Source: Spongiibacter nanhainus (GTDB lineage: Bacteria; Pseudomonadota; Gammaproteobacteria; Pseudomonadales; Spongiibacteraceae). Taken from it: a stretch of 64,000 nt of DNA. The position numbers and the translations under genes are program-made. How positions within the stretch are numbered: the first letter of the stretch is position 1; each line of letters starts with the position of its first letter. Below the pieces are notes generated by a model that had not been told where the DNA came from, ran no database searches, and was given only the letters and a program-made list of their open reading frames with translations. Where the stretch lies: assembly GCF_016132545.1 (NCBI RefSeq), contig NZ_CP066167.1:62001-126000 (forward strand), written 5' to 3'. Positions 31,363 through 39,885 of this stretch are shown in pieces.

Positions 31363-34300
31363 GCGATTTTCCCCGACCCCCGGATCAAGATCACCGTCAG
31401 CAGGCGATCGACCCTGGCCAGTCAGTGTTGCTCAGCGCCCCGGCGGGCTCGGGTAAAACCGGTGTACTCTTACTCCGCTATTTGAATTGTCTGCTCACTG
31501 TGGCGCGTCCGGAGCAGGTGGTGGCCATCACCTTTACCAATAAAGCGGCGGGGGAGATCAAGGAGCGGGTGATCGCGGCGCTGCGTTCCACCGAGCGGGG
31601 TGGAGCGCCGGAAAACGGTTTTGAGGCCGATATCCAGCAGTTGGTTACCCAGGTACTCCAGCGCGACGCGGAACTGGGCTGGCAGCTCAAGGACAATACC
31701 GCGCGCTTGCGGATCACCACCTTTGACAGTTTCTGCGGATCACTGGTGCGACGGTTGCCGATATTGTCCGGATTGGGAGGCGCCACGCCGGATACCGATA
31801 CCGACGCCCTCTATAACCAGGCTATTGCCAATTTATTCCGCAGCCTGGCTGATGAGTCCTGCCCGGCGCCCTTGGCCCAGGCGCTGGAAAATCTGCTGGC
31901 CTATGGCAGCAATCGCCTGGATTCCCTCAGGCCGCTGCTGGTGAATCTACTGGCCAAGCGCGATCAGTGGATCAGCGGTATTTTACAAGGCGATATCGAC
32001 GCTATGGAGCAGGCCCTGGCCGAGGAAGTGGAGGCCCGTTTTACACCTGCCTGGAAGAGTGTTCGCCAATTCCGAATTCAAGAGCTAATCAGCGCCTTTG
32101 TTGAGTCGTCAGGCGTTAACGAAAAGCACGCCTGGGCGGCGGCGTTTGTGGACGAGTTGGGCGACACTCTCAGACCAGAGGATATGGGCCGGATTCAGCA
32201 GCTCGCCCGGGCGATCCTCAATAATGACGGCGCGCTCTATAAACCCGGTTCTGTGCGCTATGCCGGTTTTACCAAGGGGCAGCCCGGCACCGACCTGGCC
32301 AAAGCCTGGCTGGCAGATATAGAGGAGCAGGGCGCCAGCGATGCAGTTGCCGAGGCACTGTGTGTGATCCGCGAGCTGCCACCACCGTTTTTACCAGAGT
32401 TTAGCCGCCAGCGGGTGGAGGACTTCCGCATTGCTCTGCGTTATTTGCTGGCCCATTTGCGACTGGTCTTTGAGCAGGCCGGCAGCATGGATTTTGCCGA
32501 GATCGCCCAGCGTGCCATTACTGCGGTGAGCCAAGAGGGCGGGGAGGTCAGTGATGCGCTACTGGACGAGGACCGCATCCAGCATATTCTGGTGGATGAG
32601 ATGCAGGATACCTCGGTCAGTCAGATCGATTTACTGCGCCACCTGACCCGGGAGTGGCAGCCCGACGATGGCCGCAGTGTGTTTTTCTGCGGCGATTTGC
32701 AGCAGTCGATCTATGCCTTTCGGGGCAGCCTGGTGTCGCTGTTTGATCGGCTCTCCCAGCGCAGCGAGTTTGCCAACCGGCCCTTGCAGCAACTGCAGTT
32801 GACCGCCAACTTCCGTTCCTCGCCGGATCTGGTGCAGTGGATCAATGGCGCCTTCCGCACTTTATTTGCCGACAAAGGCCGCCACTACACCGCCGCTCAG
32901 CCCCAGCGTACCAACCCCGGTGCTGTGACTGTTCACCCGCTGGTGCAAGGGGCGGGCATCAAAGCTGAAGGTCGCGCCGCCCAGCGGGAAGCCGATGAAG
33001 TGGTGGAGATTATCCGCGAGGTGCAGCGGGACAAGGCCGATGCCAGCATTGCTATTCTCGTGCGCACCCGCAGTCACCTGAGCCGGATTGTGCCGGCGCT
33101 AAAGGCGGCAGGTATCGCCTTTTCTGGCCAGGATATCGACCGTCTGGCCGAGACCCCGGCGGTGTTGGACTTTACCGGCCTACTGCGGGCGCTATGGCAC
33201 GAGGCCGACAATGTCGCCTGGGCGCGACTGCTGCGGGCGCCCTTTGTTGGCCTGAGTTGGGACGATCTGTGCCGGCTGCGGGAAGAGGGCGCGCCACTGC
33301 TGCGCCAGGCTGTGTTGGAACCCGGTGCTCACAGCTTGAGTCCGGAAGGGGAGACGGCAACAGCCAGGTTGCGGGAGGTGATTCAGTGGGTGGAGGCTCA
33401 GCCCCAAAGCCGGGACCTGCGCTGGGCCCTGTCCACGGCCTGGCACCTGCTGGGTGGTCCGGCCTGCGTCAACGAGGCCGAGCGCCGGGATATCGACCGG
33501 GTGATGAGCCTGCTGGATCGCTACGCCCCCGCCGGCTTGCTGGAAGACATCGAAGGTCTGGAGCGGGCCATCGATAGCCTCTACGCCACGCCGCCGGCCA
33601 ACCCGGTGGAACTGATGACGGTGCACCGTTCCAAGGGACTGGAGTTCGACGTGGTGATTGTGCCGGGACTGGGGCGCCGGGGTCGCAATCAAGAAAGCCC
33701 CTTGCTGGCCTGGTATGCCGCCGGAACGGCTCAGGGCACTGAAACCCTGTTTGCTCCCAAGCCGCGCCATGCCACCGCCGATGACGAACAGCTCTACAGC
33801 TTTATCGACGGTTTGCAGCGCCGGGCCGCCACCGAGGAGACGGATCGTCTAATCTATGTGGCCTTGACCCGGGCCAAGTCACAGTTGCACCTGTTTGGTC
33901 TGGCCCGGATCGATAGCCGCGGCGATGTCAGCGCCGAAAAGGGCGCCTTTCTTCATCACTTGTGGCCGGTGTTGGCGGAGGAGTTTGAGCGCGCCGAGGT
34001 GCTGGAGGAGGCCGATACTCCCCTGCCCAATCGGGTGCCGATTGCGCCGCGCATGACCGCCATGAGACGGCTTGTGGCGCCCCATTATCAACCCTCAGCA
34101 CTGGCACCCACCGCCCTGCAAAACGCCCAGCGCTTTGCCGAAAATGCGGTGCTGGAGGACAACATTGAGCAGCGGGCGGTGGGCATTGTCTTTCACGAAT
34201 TGATGCAGGGCCTAGGCCAGGGAACGTTAAATATTGGCGACTCTGTAGATAGTGAGCACTTACGTTTTGCCATTGAACAGCGCCTGCGCCACCACTGTCA

Positions 34301-34691
34301 CCCGGAGCCGGGCCTGGCGGCCAGCCTCGATCATTTGGTCGAGCTGCTGGACAATACCCGCCGCTGCAAAACCGGCCAGTGGATACTGAGCAGCTATGGC
34401 TGGCAGGCCAGCGAACAGACCTTGCGCCGCCGTATCGGTGGTCAGTGGCAGACGCTGATACTGGATCGGGTGTTTGTGGATGAGGCCGGTGACACGCCCC
34501 GGTGTTGGATTGTCGATTACAAGACTGCCCGGGCCCGGGGTAAGCAAGAGGTGTTTTTTGCCGAGCAGATCGCCCGTTATCGAGAAAAAATGCATCTTTA
34601 CCGGGAGGCTCTGGCGGCAACTGGGGTAGAATACCCGATCACTGCGGCGCTGTACTTCCCCGCTCACCAGCACCTGCAGATACTCGAATAA
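31359..34691 (+). CDS. AddA-like UvrD/REP helicase-nuclease subunit
   Basis: The 1110-residue SF1A helicase with a C-terminal nuclease has Walker A SAPAGSGKTGVLLLRY near residue 30, motif Ia VVAITFTNKAAGEIKERV, motif II LVDEMQDTSVSQ near 412, motif III FFCGDLQQSIYAFRG, and motif V/VI VELMTVHRSKGLEFDVV and RLIYVALTRAK. The RecB nuclease domain lies from about 940 (GIVFHELMQGL) through CWIVDYKTARA near 1053 to AEQIARYREKM. Both helicase and nuclease sites look intact. Together with the overlapping upstream gene it forms an AddAB-type break-resection enzyme. RecBCD genes are not present here. Confidence 0.93.
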   Translation: MSDFPRPPDQDHRQQAIDPGQSVLLSAPAGSGKTGVLLLRYLNCLLTVARPEQVVAITFTNKAAGEIKERVIAALRSTERGGAPENGFEADIQQLVTQVLQRDAELGWQLKDNTARLRITTFDSFCGSLVRRLPILSGLGGATPDTDTDALYNQAIANLFRSLADESCPAPLAQALENLLAYGSNRLDSLRPLLVNLLAKRDQWISGILQGDIDAMEQALAEEVEARFTPAWKSVRQFRIQELISAFVESSGVNEKHAWAAAFVDELGDTLRPEDMGRIQQLARAILNNDGALYKPGSVRYAGFTKGQPGTDLAKAWLADIEEQGASDAVAEALCVIRELPPPFLPEFSRQRVEDFRIALRYLLAHLRLVFEQAGSMDFAEIAQRAITAVSQEGGEVSDALLDEDRIQHILVDEMQDTSVSQIDLLRHLTREWQPDDGRSVFFCGDLQQSIYAFRGSLVSLFDRLSQRSEFANRPLQQLQLTANFRSSPDLVQWINGAFRTLFADKGRHYTAAQPQRTNPGAVTVHPLVQGAGIKAEGRAAQREADEVVEIIREVQRDKADASIAILVRTRSHLSRIVPALKAAGIAFSGQDIDRLAETPAVLDFTGLLRALWHEADNVAWARLLRAPFVGLSWDDLCRLREEGAPLLRQAVLEPGAHSLSPEGETATARLREVIQWVEAQPQSRDLRWALSTAWHLLGGPACVNEAERRDIDRVMSLLDRYAPAGLLEDIEGLERAIDSLYATPPANPVELMTVHRSKGLEFDVVIVPGLGRRGRNQESPLLAWYAAGTAQGTETLFAPKPRHATADDEQLYSFIDGLQRRAATEETDRLIYVALTRAKSQLHLFGLARIDSRGDVSAEKGAFLHHLWPVLAEEFERAEVLEEADTPLPNRVPIAPRMTAMRRLVAPHYQPSALAPTALQNAQRFAENAVLEDNIEQRAVGIVFHELMQGLGQGTLNIGDSVDSEHLRFAIEQRLRHHCHPEPGLAASLDHLVELLDNTRRCKTGQWILSSYGWQASEQTLRRRIGGQWQTLILDRVFVDEAGDTPRCWIVDYKTARARGKQEVFFAEQIARYREKMHLYREALAATGVEYPITAALYFPAHQHLQILE

Positions 34692-34713
34692 CGCGGTTGG
34701 ACACAAAGACTGA

Positions 34714-35304
34714 ATGAACGCTCGATTAGCACTCCTGTTGGCGGCGCTTTGCACGGCTGCCTGCGCACCACTGATTCCCCAACCCAGCCAAACCGGGGAG
34801 TCGGGCTTGAGCTCCTCCAAGCTCACTGAGGAATCACTGGCACTGGGCTCCCTGGACGAGGAGCTGAGCTTGGATATACCCACCGCCGAGGCGCGCAAAA
34901 CCCTGCTTGGCAAGTGGTACGGCATTACCCGCACCGCCGACGGCGGCCGCAAAGAGTGGCTGGTGAATCGGGCGGTGGATGGCACTTATCGCATTGACTT
35001 TCGCGTTACTGATGCGAAAGGGCAGGTCAGTGCTCAGTCCGAGGTGGGTTTCTGGGGTGTGTCCGGGGGAGTCTACTTCCGCATTTTTCGCGGCTGGGTG
35101 ATGCTGGACGGCATGAAGACCGCTGACCCCACCGACCCGGGCCACTACGACAGCTACGAGGTGGTTAGCCTGACTGGCGAGAGCTTTCAGTATCGCCACA
35201 TCGACAACAACACCCTCTACACCGTCAAAAAAATGCCTGCGGATTTCACCTTGCTGGTACCGCTGGATGCCAAGCGGGAGCAGACCCTGAAGTTTGAGTT
35301 TTAA
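34714..35304 (+). CDS. Putative lipoprotein of unknown function
   Basis: This 196-residue protein has a short signal peptide and lipobox LCTAAC (Cys at about residue 17). A Ser/Leu/Glu-rich linker precedes a compact beta-rich domain: GKWYGITRTADGGRKEWLVN, TYRIDFRV, VGFWGVSGGVYF, HYDSYEVVSL and FQYRHIDNNTLYTVKKMP. The strand pattern (a GKWYG opening and an F-Q-Y-R-H strand) resembles small lipocalin-like or copper-resistance NlpE-type barrels, but I cannot assign a family. It follows the AddA-like gene by 22 bases and may be cotranscribed. Confidence 0.7.
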   Translation: MNARLALLLAALCTAACAPLIPQPSQTGESGLSSSKLTEESLALGSLDEELSLDIPTAEARKTLLGKWYGITRTADGGRKEWLVNRAVDGTYRIDFRVTDAKGQVSAQSEVGFWGVSGGVYFRIFRGWVMLDGMKTADPTDPGHYDSYEVVSLTGESFQYRHIDNNTLYTVKKMPADFTLLVPLDAKREQTLKFEF

Positions 35305-35324
35305 CCGCGATTAGAGCGTGAGTG

Positions 35325-35346
35325 CGGGTGAGCGAGGGCTCACCCG
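35325..35346. terminator. Inverted repeat between convergent genes
   Basis: CGGGTGAGC and GCTCACCCG form a perfect 9-bp stem with a 4-base loop, 20 bases after the lipoprotein stop and 20 bases from the DUF3096 stop on the other strand. There is no strong T-tract on either side, so it may be a weak bidirectional terminator or an mRNA-stabilising hairpin. Confidence 0.55.
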
Positions 35347-35365
35347 GATGATGGCTTGCTTAAGA

Positions 35366-35509
35366 TTAAATACTGATACCAAAGATCTGAATGCAGCCCA
35401 CCGCAATCAGGTAGGCGGCAACGATATAGTTCAGCAGCTTGGGTTTGATCAGAATGGCGACGCCGGCCACCACTGACAGCACCGGTGTTAATTCAAGATA
35501 CAGAGTCAC
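35366..35509 (-). CDS. DUF3096-family small membrane protein
   Basis: The 47-residue protein starts with GTG at 35509. TPVLSVVAGVAILIKPKLLN, then YIVAAYLIAVGCIQI, gives two helices with a KPKLLNYIVA turn characteristic of DUF3096. A strong AAGGAG ribosome binding site overlaps the end of the upstream gene (its TAA is part of AAGTAAGGAG), so translation is coupled. The family is widespread, often near stress genes, and of unknown function. Confidence 0.82.
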   Translation of the reverse strand: MTLYLELTPVLSVVAGVAILIKPKLLNYIVAAYLIAVGCIQIFGISI

Positions 35510-35518
35510 GACGTCTCC

Positions 35519-35767
35519 TTACTTCTTCATCTGGCGATACAGCGCCAACAGACCGATGGCGCCCAATACCGCCAACACCATACTGCCCAGATTAAAACCG
35601 CTGATGCCGCCAAAGCCCAGCAGCGTGCCGACAAAGCCGCCCACAAAGGCGCCGGCGATACCGATACCCATGGTGACCAAAAAGCCGCCCGGATCCTTGC
35701 CCGGCATAATCCACTTGGCCAGCGCACCGGCAATCAGACCAAAGACAATCCAGCTTAGAATTCCCAT
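35519..35767 (-). CDS. GlsB/YeaQ/YmgE-family stress-associated membrane protein
   Basis: The 82-residue protein is a typical transglycosylase-associated protein. ILSWIVFGLIAGALAKWIMP, GFLVTMGIGIAGAFVGGFVG and MVLAVLGAIGLLALYR form three glycine-zipper membrane helices, with the family KDPGGF link. It is a general-stress membrane protein. Its stop codon overlaps the Shine-Dalgarno of the DUF3096 gene, making a two-gene unit. Confidence 0.9.
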   Translation of the reverse strand: MGILSWIVFGLIAGALAKWIMPGKDPGGFLVTMGIGIAGAFVGGFVGTLLGFGGISGFNLGSMVLAVLGAIGLLALYRQMKK

Positions 35768-35880
35768 CCAGTATTCCCCTTCTTGTTTTGTTGGCGTATT
35801 TAGCTCAATAGCGTTGAGCTAAAAGCGTCGTGCCTGTGTAGTTGTAGCACGAAATTGTGACCGCTGCCGAAGCAACAAAT

Positions 35881-36579
35881 TCAGCCAATAAACCAGTCGG
35901 CGGCAATAGGCACAAAAAAAGCGGTGAAGGCACCGGTGAGACAGAGGCCAAGGCTGGAGAAGGCGCCGGCCACCGGGCTGCGCTCAAAGGCACGGGAAGT
36001 GCCGATGGCGTGGGCGGACAGCCCCAGGCAGAAGCCCCACAGCCGGTCGTCATCGATGCCCAGGCGTTTGAACAGCCATTCCACGGTGGTGATGCCGGCG
36101 ATGCCGGTGAGGATCACCGAGGCCACTGCGATGGTGGCCAGGCCGCCCAGCCCTTCAGTCACGGTGATGGCGATGGGGGTGGTGACGGATTTGGTGGTCA
36201 GCGACAGCAGGGTTTGCTCGTTGGCGCCAAACAGCCAGGCCATGACCAGCGCCGAGGCGCAGGCAAAGCTGCCACCCAACAACACGGTGGTTAGCAGCGG
36301 TGCGGCCATGGCCCGCAGCAGATGTAATTGCCGATAGAGAGGCACCGCCAGAGCGACGGTGACCGGCCCCAGCAAAAAGGTCAGCCAGTGCACGTCTTGG
36401 TAGTAGCTGCCGTAGTCCTGACCCAAGGCCAACAACACCCCGGCGACCAGCACCGCACCGCCGATGGTGGGGTGGAGAATGGCCAGCCGACCGCTGCGTT
36501 GATAGAGCTTAAGGCTGAGCTGAAAGGCCAGCAGGGTCATGGTGACCGCAAACAAGGGGCTGTGGAGCAGCTCAGTCAT
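35881..36579 (-). CDS. lrgB: LrgB-family membrane protein
   Basis: The 232-residue protein has about eight hydrophobic segments. FQLSLKLYQRSGRLAILHP, GSYYQDVHWLTFLLGPVTVA and SVTTPIAITVTEGLGGLATI, followed by GLSAHAIGTSRAFE, are LrgB/CidB family landmarks. With LrgA it forms a holin/antiholin-like or metabolite (glycolate/pyruvate) transport pair. It overlaps lrgA by eight bases and is the last gene of the dsbB-lrgA-lrgB run. Confidence 0.93.
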   Translation of the reverse strand: MTELLHSPLFAVTMTLLAFQLSLKLYQRSGRLAILHPTIGGAVLVAGVLLALGQDYGSYYQDVHWLTFLLGPVTVALAVPLYRQLHLLRAMAAPLLTTVLLGGSFACASALVMAWLFGANEQTLLSLTTKSVTTPIAITVTEGLGGLATIAVASVILTGIAGITTVEWLFKRLGIDDDRLWGFCLGLSAHAIGTSRAFERSPVAGAFSSLGLCLTGAFTAFFVPIAADWFIG

Positions 36580-36940
36580 GCTGCGACTCCGCGCCGTGTT
36601 TGTCCCGCTTTTTGGTCAGTGTCTTTAACAGCAGGCCGCTAAAAATCAGGCTGAATACCGTGCCCAGAGTGACGGCGGCGAGAAAGCCCGGCCACTGGTC
36701 GGCAAAACCGGCGCCGAGAAAAAACACCCCGGCGGCGGGGGCCATAAACAGCAATGGCATCATGTCGATCAAACGCTGACTGCCGGTTTCCAGGTGCTCG
36801 GGCACCTCGCCCCGCAGGCACAGAAAGCCGAACAGCAAGAACATACCGATCACCGGCCCGGGCAGGGGTAGGCCCAGCAGGCGCTGCAGGGCTTCTCCCA
36901 ACAGCTGAAAGCCCAACAGGGTCAGCAGGCCGGTAAGCAT
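36572..36940 (-). CDS. lrgA: LrgA/CidA-family membrane protein
   Basis: The 122-residue protein starts at ATG 36940; a longer frame upstream lies inside dsbB and is not family-like. LTGLLTLLGFQLLGEALQRL, LPLPGPVIGMFLLFGFLCL and the MMPLLFMAPAAGVFF segment match LrgA/CidA, with four helices. The ATG overlaps the TAA of dsbB by one base (TAATG), and the end overlaps lrgB. It partners LrgB. The coupling to dsbB is unusual and suggests cotranslation rather than shared function. Confidence 0.92.
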   Translation of the reverse strand: MLTGLLTLLGFQLLGEALQRLLGLPLPGPVIGMFLLFGFLCLRGEVPEHLETGSQRLIDMMPLLFMAPAAGVFFLGAGFADQWPGFLAAVTLGTVFSLIFSGLLLKTLTKKRDKHGAESQHD

Positions 36941-37440
36941 TAGTCGGCCTTGGGCGTTATCAGCATGTTGAACAGTGCCAGCAGCCCCAGGGCGCAGAAC
37001 CAGATCAGCGACCAGGTGGGCATGCTCAGGCCCCAGAAGGTCCACACCACTTCGGCGCAATTGCCGTCCCCCATCATCAGCGTGCGAAAGGCTTCGGCAA
37101 AGGGCAGGTTGTCAAACATGTACTCCAGGCTGGGGCCACAGGCGGGCACCTGATCGGGGGGCAGACCCTGCAGCCACACCTGGCGGTAGGCCACCGCGCC
37201 ACCGCCAATGCAGCTCAGCAGCATCAGACCATTGGCCACATAGCGCCCCAGATGCACCGGGTTGAAGATCAGCCCCATCAGCGCAAAAAAACCGGCCAGG
37301 GCAAAAAATGCGCGCTGGGTGATACACAGCGGGCAGGGGTGAAGGCCGTCGACATGTTGAGCGTACAGGGCGTAGCCCAGCAGCCCGGCACAAGACAGCA
37401 GCACAAACAGGTAGATCCAACGGGGATTGATTGCGGGCAT
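36940..37440 (-). CDS. dsbB: Disulfide bond formation protein B
   Basis: The 166-residue inner-membrane quinone-linked oxidase reoxidises DsbA. It has four membrane helices. The CPLC pair (about residues 36-39) is in the first periplasmic loop, and the second pair is in VPACGPSLEYMF and GDGNCAEVVW (about 104 and 128). The conserved RxxY-type HPC context is also present. It is the first gene of a run with lrgA and lrgB. All four redox cysteines are present. Confidence 0.94.
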   Translation of the reverse strand: MPAINPRWIYLFVLLSCAGLLGYALYAQHVDGLHPCPLCITQRAFFALAGFFALMGLIFNPVHLGRYVANGLMLLSCIGGGAVAYRQVWLQGLPPDQVPACGPSLEYMFDNLPFAEAFRTLMMGDGNCAEVVWTFWGLSMPTWSLIWFCALGLLALFNMLITPKAD

Positions 37441-37538
37441 GGGCGTTCTCTTGTTGAGGTCTGGTTATCTGGCGCTGTGTGCAGGCAGCGGATTGCGGCA
37501 TACAGTAAGGAATTGGACACCGCCAGACAAGGTTTTGA

Positions 37539-38147
37539 TCAAGCGGCGCTAAATTCCTCACTGAGCTGGTCGATCAATGCCGGGTACAGCTGAGCAAAGC
37601 CCTCGCGCACAGTGGGCAGTGCTCTGGCCAGGGTCGGCCCGGCCTCGGCCAGCGGCGTGGGGCGGCGAAAGCGCTGATCAATGCGCTCCAGCATCGCTTC
37701 TATCTGGGGCCAGTGGTCCATCCCTGTCAGCACGTCGTAGCGGGCCAGATAGTAAATCTGCCGCGCCGCTGTTGCAGGGTAGTCGCTTTTGCCAGGCAGC
37801 AGCTGGTGGTAGCAGTGCTGACTGAAGTCCGCCAAGGGCTGGGCTTCGTGTTGCGGCCAATCCAGGCTCAGGCAGTGGTCAAAACACACATCCAGCATGA
37901 TGCCGGCAAAGCGGCGGTAGTGGTCGGGCAGGGCGGTGGTCAACGCCGCTACGGTGGGGTGGTGATCGGTGAGGGCGTCGATGCGCCGGTGCAGTCGAAT
38001 GCCCACCTCCCAGCCCTCGGGGTAGTGGCCCTTCAATGGCCCTTTAACGGCATCCCCCAACAGGGCGCCGATCAGCAGATCGGATTCGTGTAGGCCAGTG
38101 TTGTGGGCAACCCGGCGGGCCAGATGAAAATGGGCCAGGTAGTTCAC
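37539..38147 (-). CDS. acpH: ACP phosphodiesterase (AcpH family)
   Basis: The 202-residue HD-domain-like protein of the AcpH/DUF479 family removes 4'-phosphopantetheine from acyl carrier protein. MNYLAHFHLA at the start, GALLGDAVKG, GIRLHRRIDALTDHHP and FAGIMLDVCFDHCLSLDW are the conserved metal-binding stretches. The downstream YHQLLPGKSDY also fits the family. It sits 12 bases downstream of gshA on the same strand and is probably cotranscribed with it. Confidence 0.9.
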   Translation of the reverse strand: MNYLAHFHLARRVAHNTGLHESDLLIGALLGDAVKGPLKGHYPEGWEVGIRLHRRIDALTDHHPTVAALTTALPDHYRRFAGIMLDVCFDHCLSLDWPQHEAQPLADFSQHCYHQLLPGKSDYPATAARQIYYLARYDVLTGMDHWPQIEAMLERIDQRFRRPTPLAEAGPTLARALPTVREGFAQLYPALIDQLSEEFSAA

Positions 38148-38159
38148 CGCCGGCCCCGC

Positions 38160-39725
38160 CTACAAGTCGTCGTACTGTTTGTAAAAACGGGCCAGGTAAT
38201 CATCGAAGGTGCCGGTGGACTGGGCTTCGGCCTCCCTAAGCTCGACCAGGGACTGCTCCCGCATTGACGCAAATCGCTGATTTTCGGCGGCGTCCAGTGG
38301 CCGCTGGCGCAGCTGCTCGGCATGTTGTTGGGACTGGTCCATGGCAAAGGCGAAGAAGGATTGCTGGTCCCGCTTCATGGCGGAGAGTATCTGCGCCGAG
38401 GGCGTCAGTGCCGGGTCGCGGACTTTGTCGCGCTGGGCGTTGCAGGCAGCGCGATAGTCGTGGCCGCCGTGGGCGGCATCCAGCTGTTCGGCAACGGCAC
38501 TAATGCCGTCCAGTAGTCTGTCGGCCCACTGGCTCAGGGTTAAGGAATCGCCATTGTGGCGCAGGGTCAGCCCCGGCTCACGGCCCCGGTTGACCACATC
38601 CAGCAGATTGTCGATCACCGCCAGGTTGTCGGCGTCGTCGCACTCCGGGCTGTCTTCGATCAGGCAGTAGAGCAGGAAGCTGTCCAAAAAACGGATCTGC
38701 TGGGCGTCGATGCCCATGGGCAGCAGCGGGTTGACGTCCAGGCAGCGCACTTCAATGTATTCCACGCCGCCGCGGCGCAGAGCGCCCAGAGGGATCTCGC
38801 CGGACGCGGTAACCCGTTTGGGACGAATGGGGCTGTAGAACTCGTTTTCGATTTGCAGCAGCCCGGTGGACAACTGCTCGTCGGCGGGGAAGCGCTCGTA
38901 ATCCGGGTGGGAGGTGGTAATCGCGCCCCGCAGGGTTTCGATGTAGTTATCCAGCCGGTTGTAGCAGATATTGAGGTTTTTCTGGGCGTCGCTTTGGTAG
39001 CCCAGATCGCCCATCCGCAGCGAGGTGGCGTAGGGCAGATACAGTGTGTGGGAATCGAAGTCTTCCAGGCTGTGGGGCCGGCCGTTGAGGAAGCAACGGG
39101 ATACCGCCGGCGCCGCGCCAAACAGGTAGACCAGCAGCCAGCACCAGCGGCGGAAGTTGCGGATCAGGCTGAAGTAGCGCTCGGTCACATAGTCCTGTTG
39201 TGAGTGGCCGTTGCCTTCAAAGTCGTGCAGGGCTTGCCACAGCGCCGGTGGCAGTGAGAAGTTGTAGTGAATGCCGGCGATAGTCTGCATTTTGCGACCG
39301 TAGCGGTGGCCCAGTCCCAGCCGGTAGCGGGTCTTCATGGTGGCGGGATGGCTGCTGCCGTATTGAGCGACGGGGATCTCGTCGTCCTGTTCGCTGAGAC
39401 GACAGGGCATGCTGGCGTTCCACAGGGATTCGCCCTGAAGTTCGGCGTAGGCGAAACGGTGGATGGCCTCCAGCTCTCCCAGGGTGGCGCCGATGGAGGT
39501 GCTAACCGGGGTGATAAATTCCAGCAACGCCTCGGAAAAGTCGGTGGTGATCGACGGGTGGCTCATGGGGGAGCCAAAGGCGGCGGGGTGGGGCGTTTGT
39601 GCCAGTATGCCCTCGCCGTCCATGCGCAGGCTCTCTTTTTCGATGCCCCGGCACAGCCGGGTCAGTAATGCCTGTTGTGGTGCCTCGCCCAAAAAGGCCA
39701 GTCGTTGATCAAGCTTGCTCGACAA
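38160..39725 (-). CDS. gshA: Glutamate-cysteine ligase GshA
   Basis: This 521-residue class-I GshA catalyses the first step of glutathione synthesis. IEKESLRMDGEGILAQTPHP, ITTDFSEALLEFITPV, LWNASMPCRL and IAGIHYNFSLP are family blocks. TTG at 39725 is taken as the start because the product then begins SSKLDQRLAFLG as in relatives and a GAGGAC site precedes it; an in-frame ATG 36 codons earlier adds non-family sequence. Escherichia coli gshA is also known to use TTG, which suggests weak initiation as a conserved control. The promoter region is shared with the divergent DyP peroxidase, a plausible redox pairing. Confidence 0.95.
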   Translation of the reverse strand: MSSKLDQRLAFLGEAPQQALLTRLCRGIEKESLRMDGEGILAQTPHPAAFGSPMSHPSITTDFSEALLEFITPVSTSIGATLGELEAIHRFAYAELQGESLWNASMPCRLSEQDDEIPVAQYGSSHPATMKTRYRLGLGHRYGRKMQTIAGIHYNFSLPPALWQALHDFEGNGHSQQDYVTERYFSLIRNFRRWCWLLVYLFGAAPAVSRCFLNGRPHSLEDFDSHTLYLPYATSLRMGDLGYQSDAQKNLNICYNRLDNYIETLRGAITTSHPDYERFPADEQLSTGLLQIENEFYSPIRPKRVTASGEIPLGALRRGGVEYIEVRCLDVNPLLPMGIDAQQIRFLDSFLLYCLIEDSPECDDADNLAVIDNLLDVVNRGREPGLTLRHNGDSLTLSQWADRLLDGISAVAEQLDAAHGGHDYRAACNAQRDKVRDPALTPSAQILSAMKRDQQSFFAFAMDQSQQHAEQLRQRPLDAAENQRFASMREQSLVELREAEAQSTGTFDDYLARFYKQYDDL

Positions 39726-39885
39726 TGTGTTGTCCTCAGTGGGCCCATGCCGACATGTTGCCAGCGACCACAATTTAAAGGCTGCCCAGTGTAAATCCGC
39801 GCCCCTAAAGGAACAAGACGCTATTGTCAGCAACTGGCATACACCTAATAATTATAAGGAAATGAGATTAGACAGGAGACTCCCC

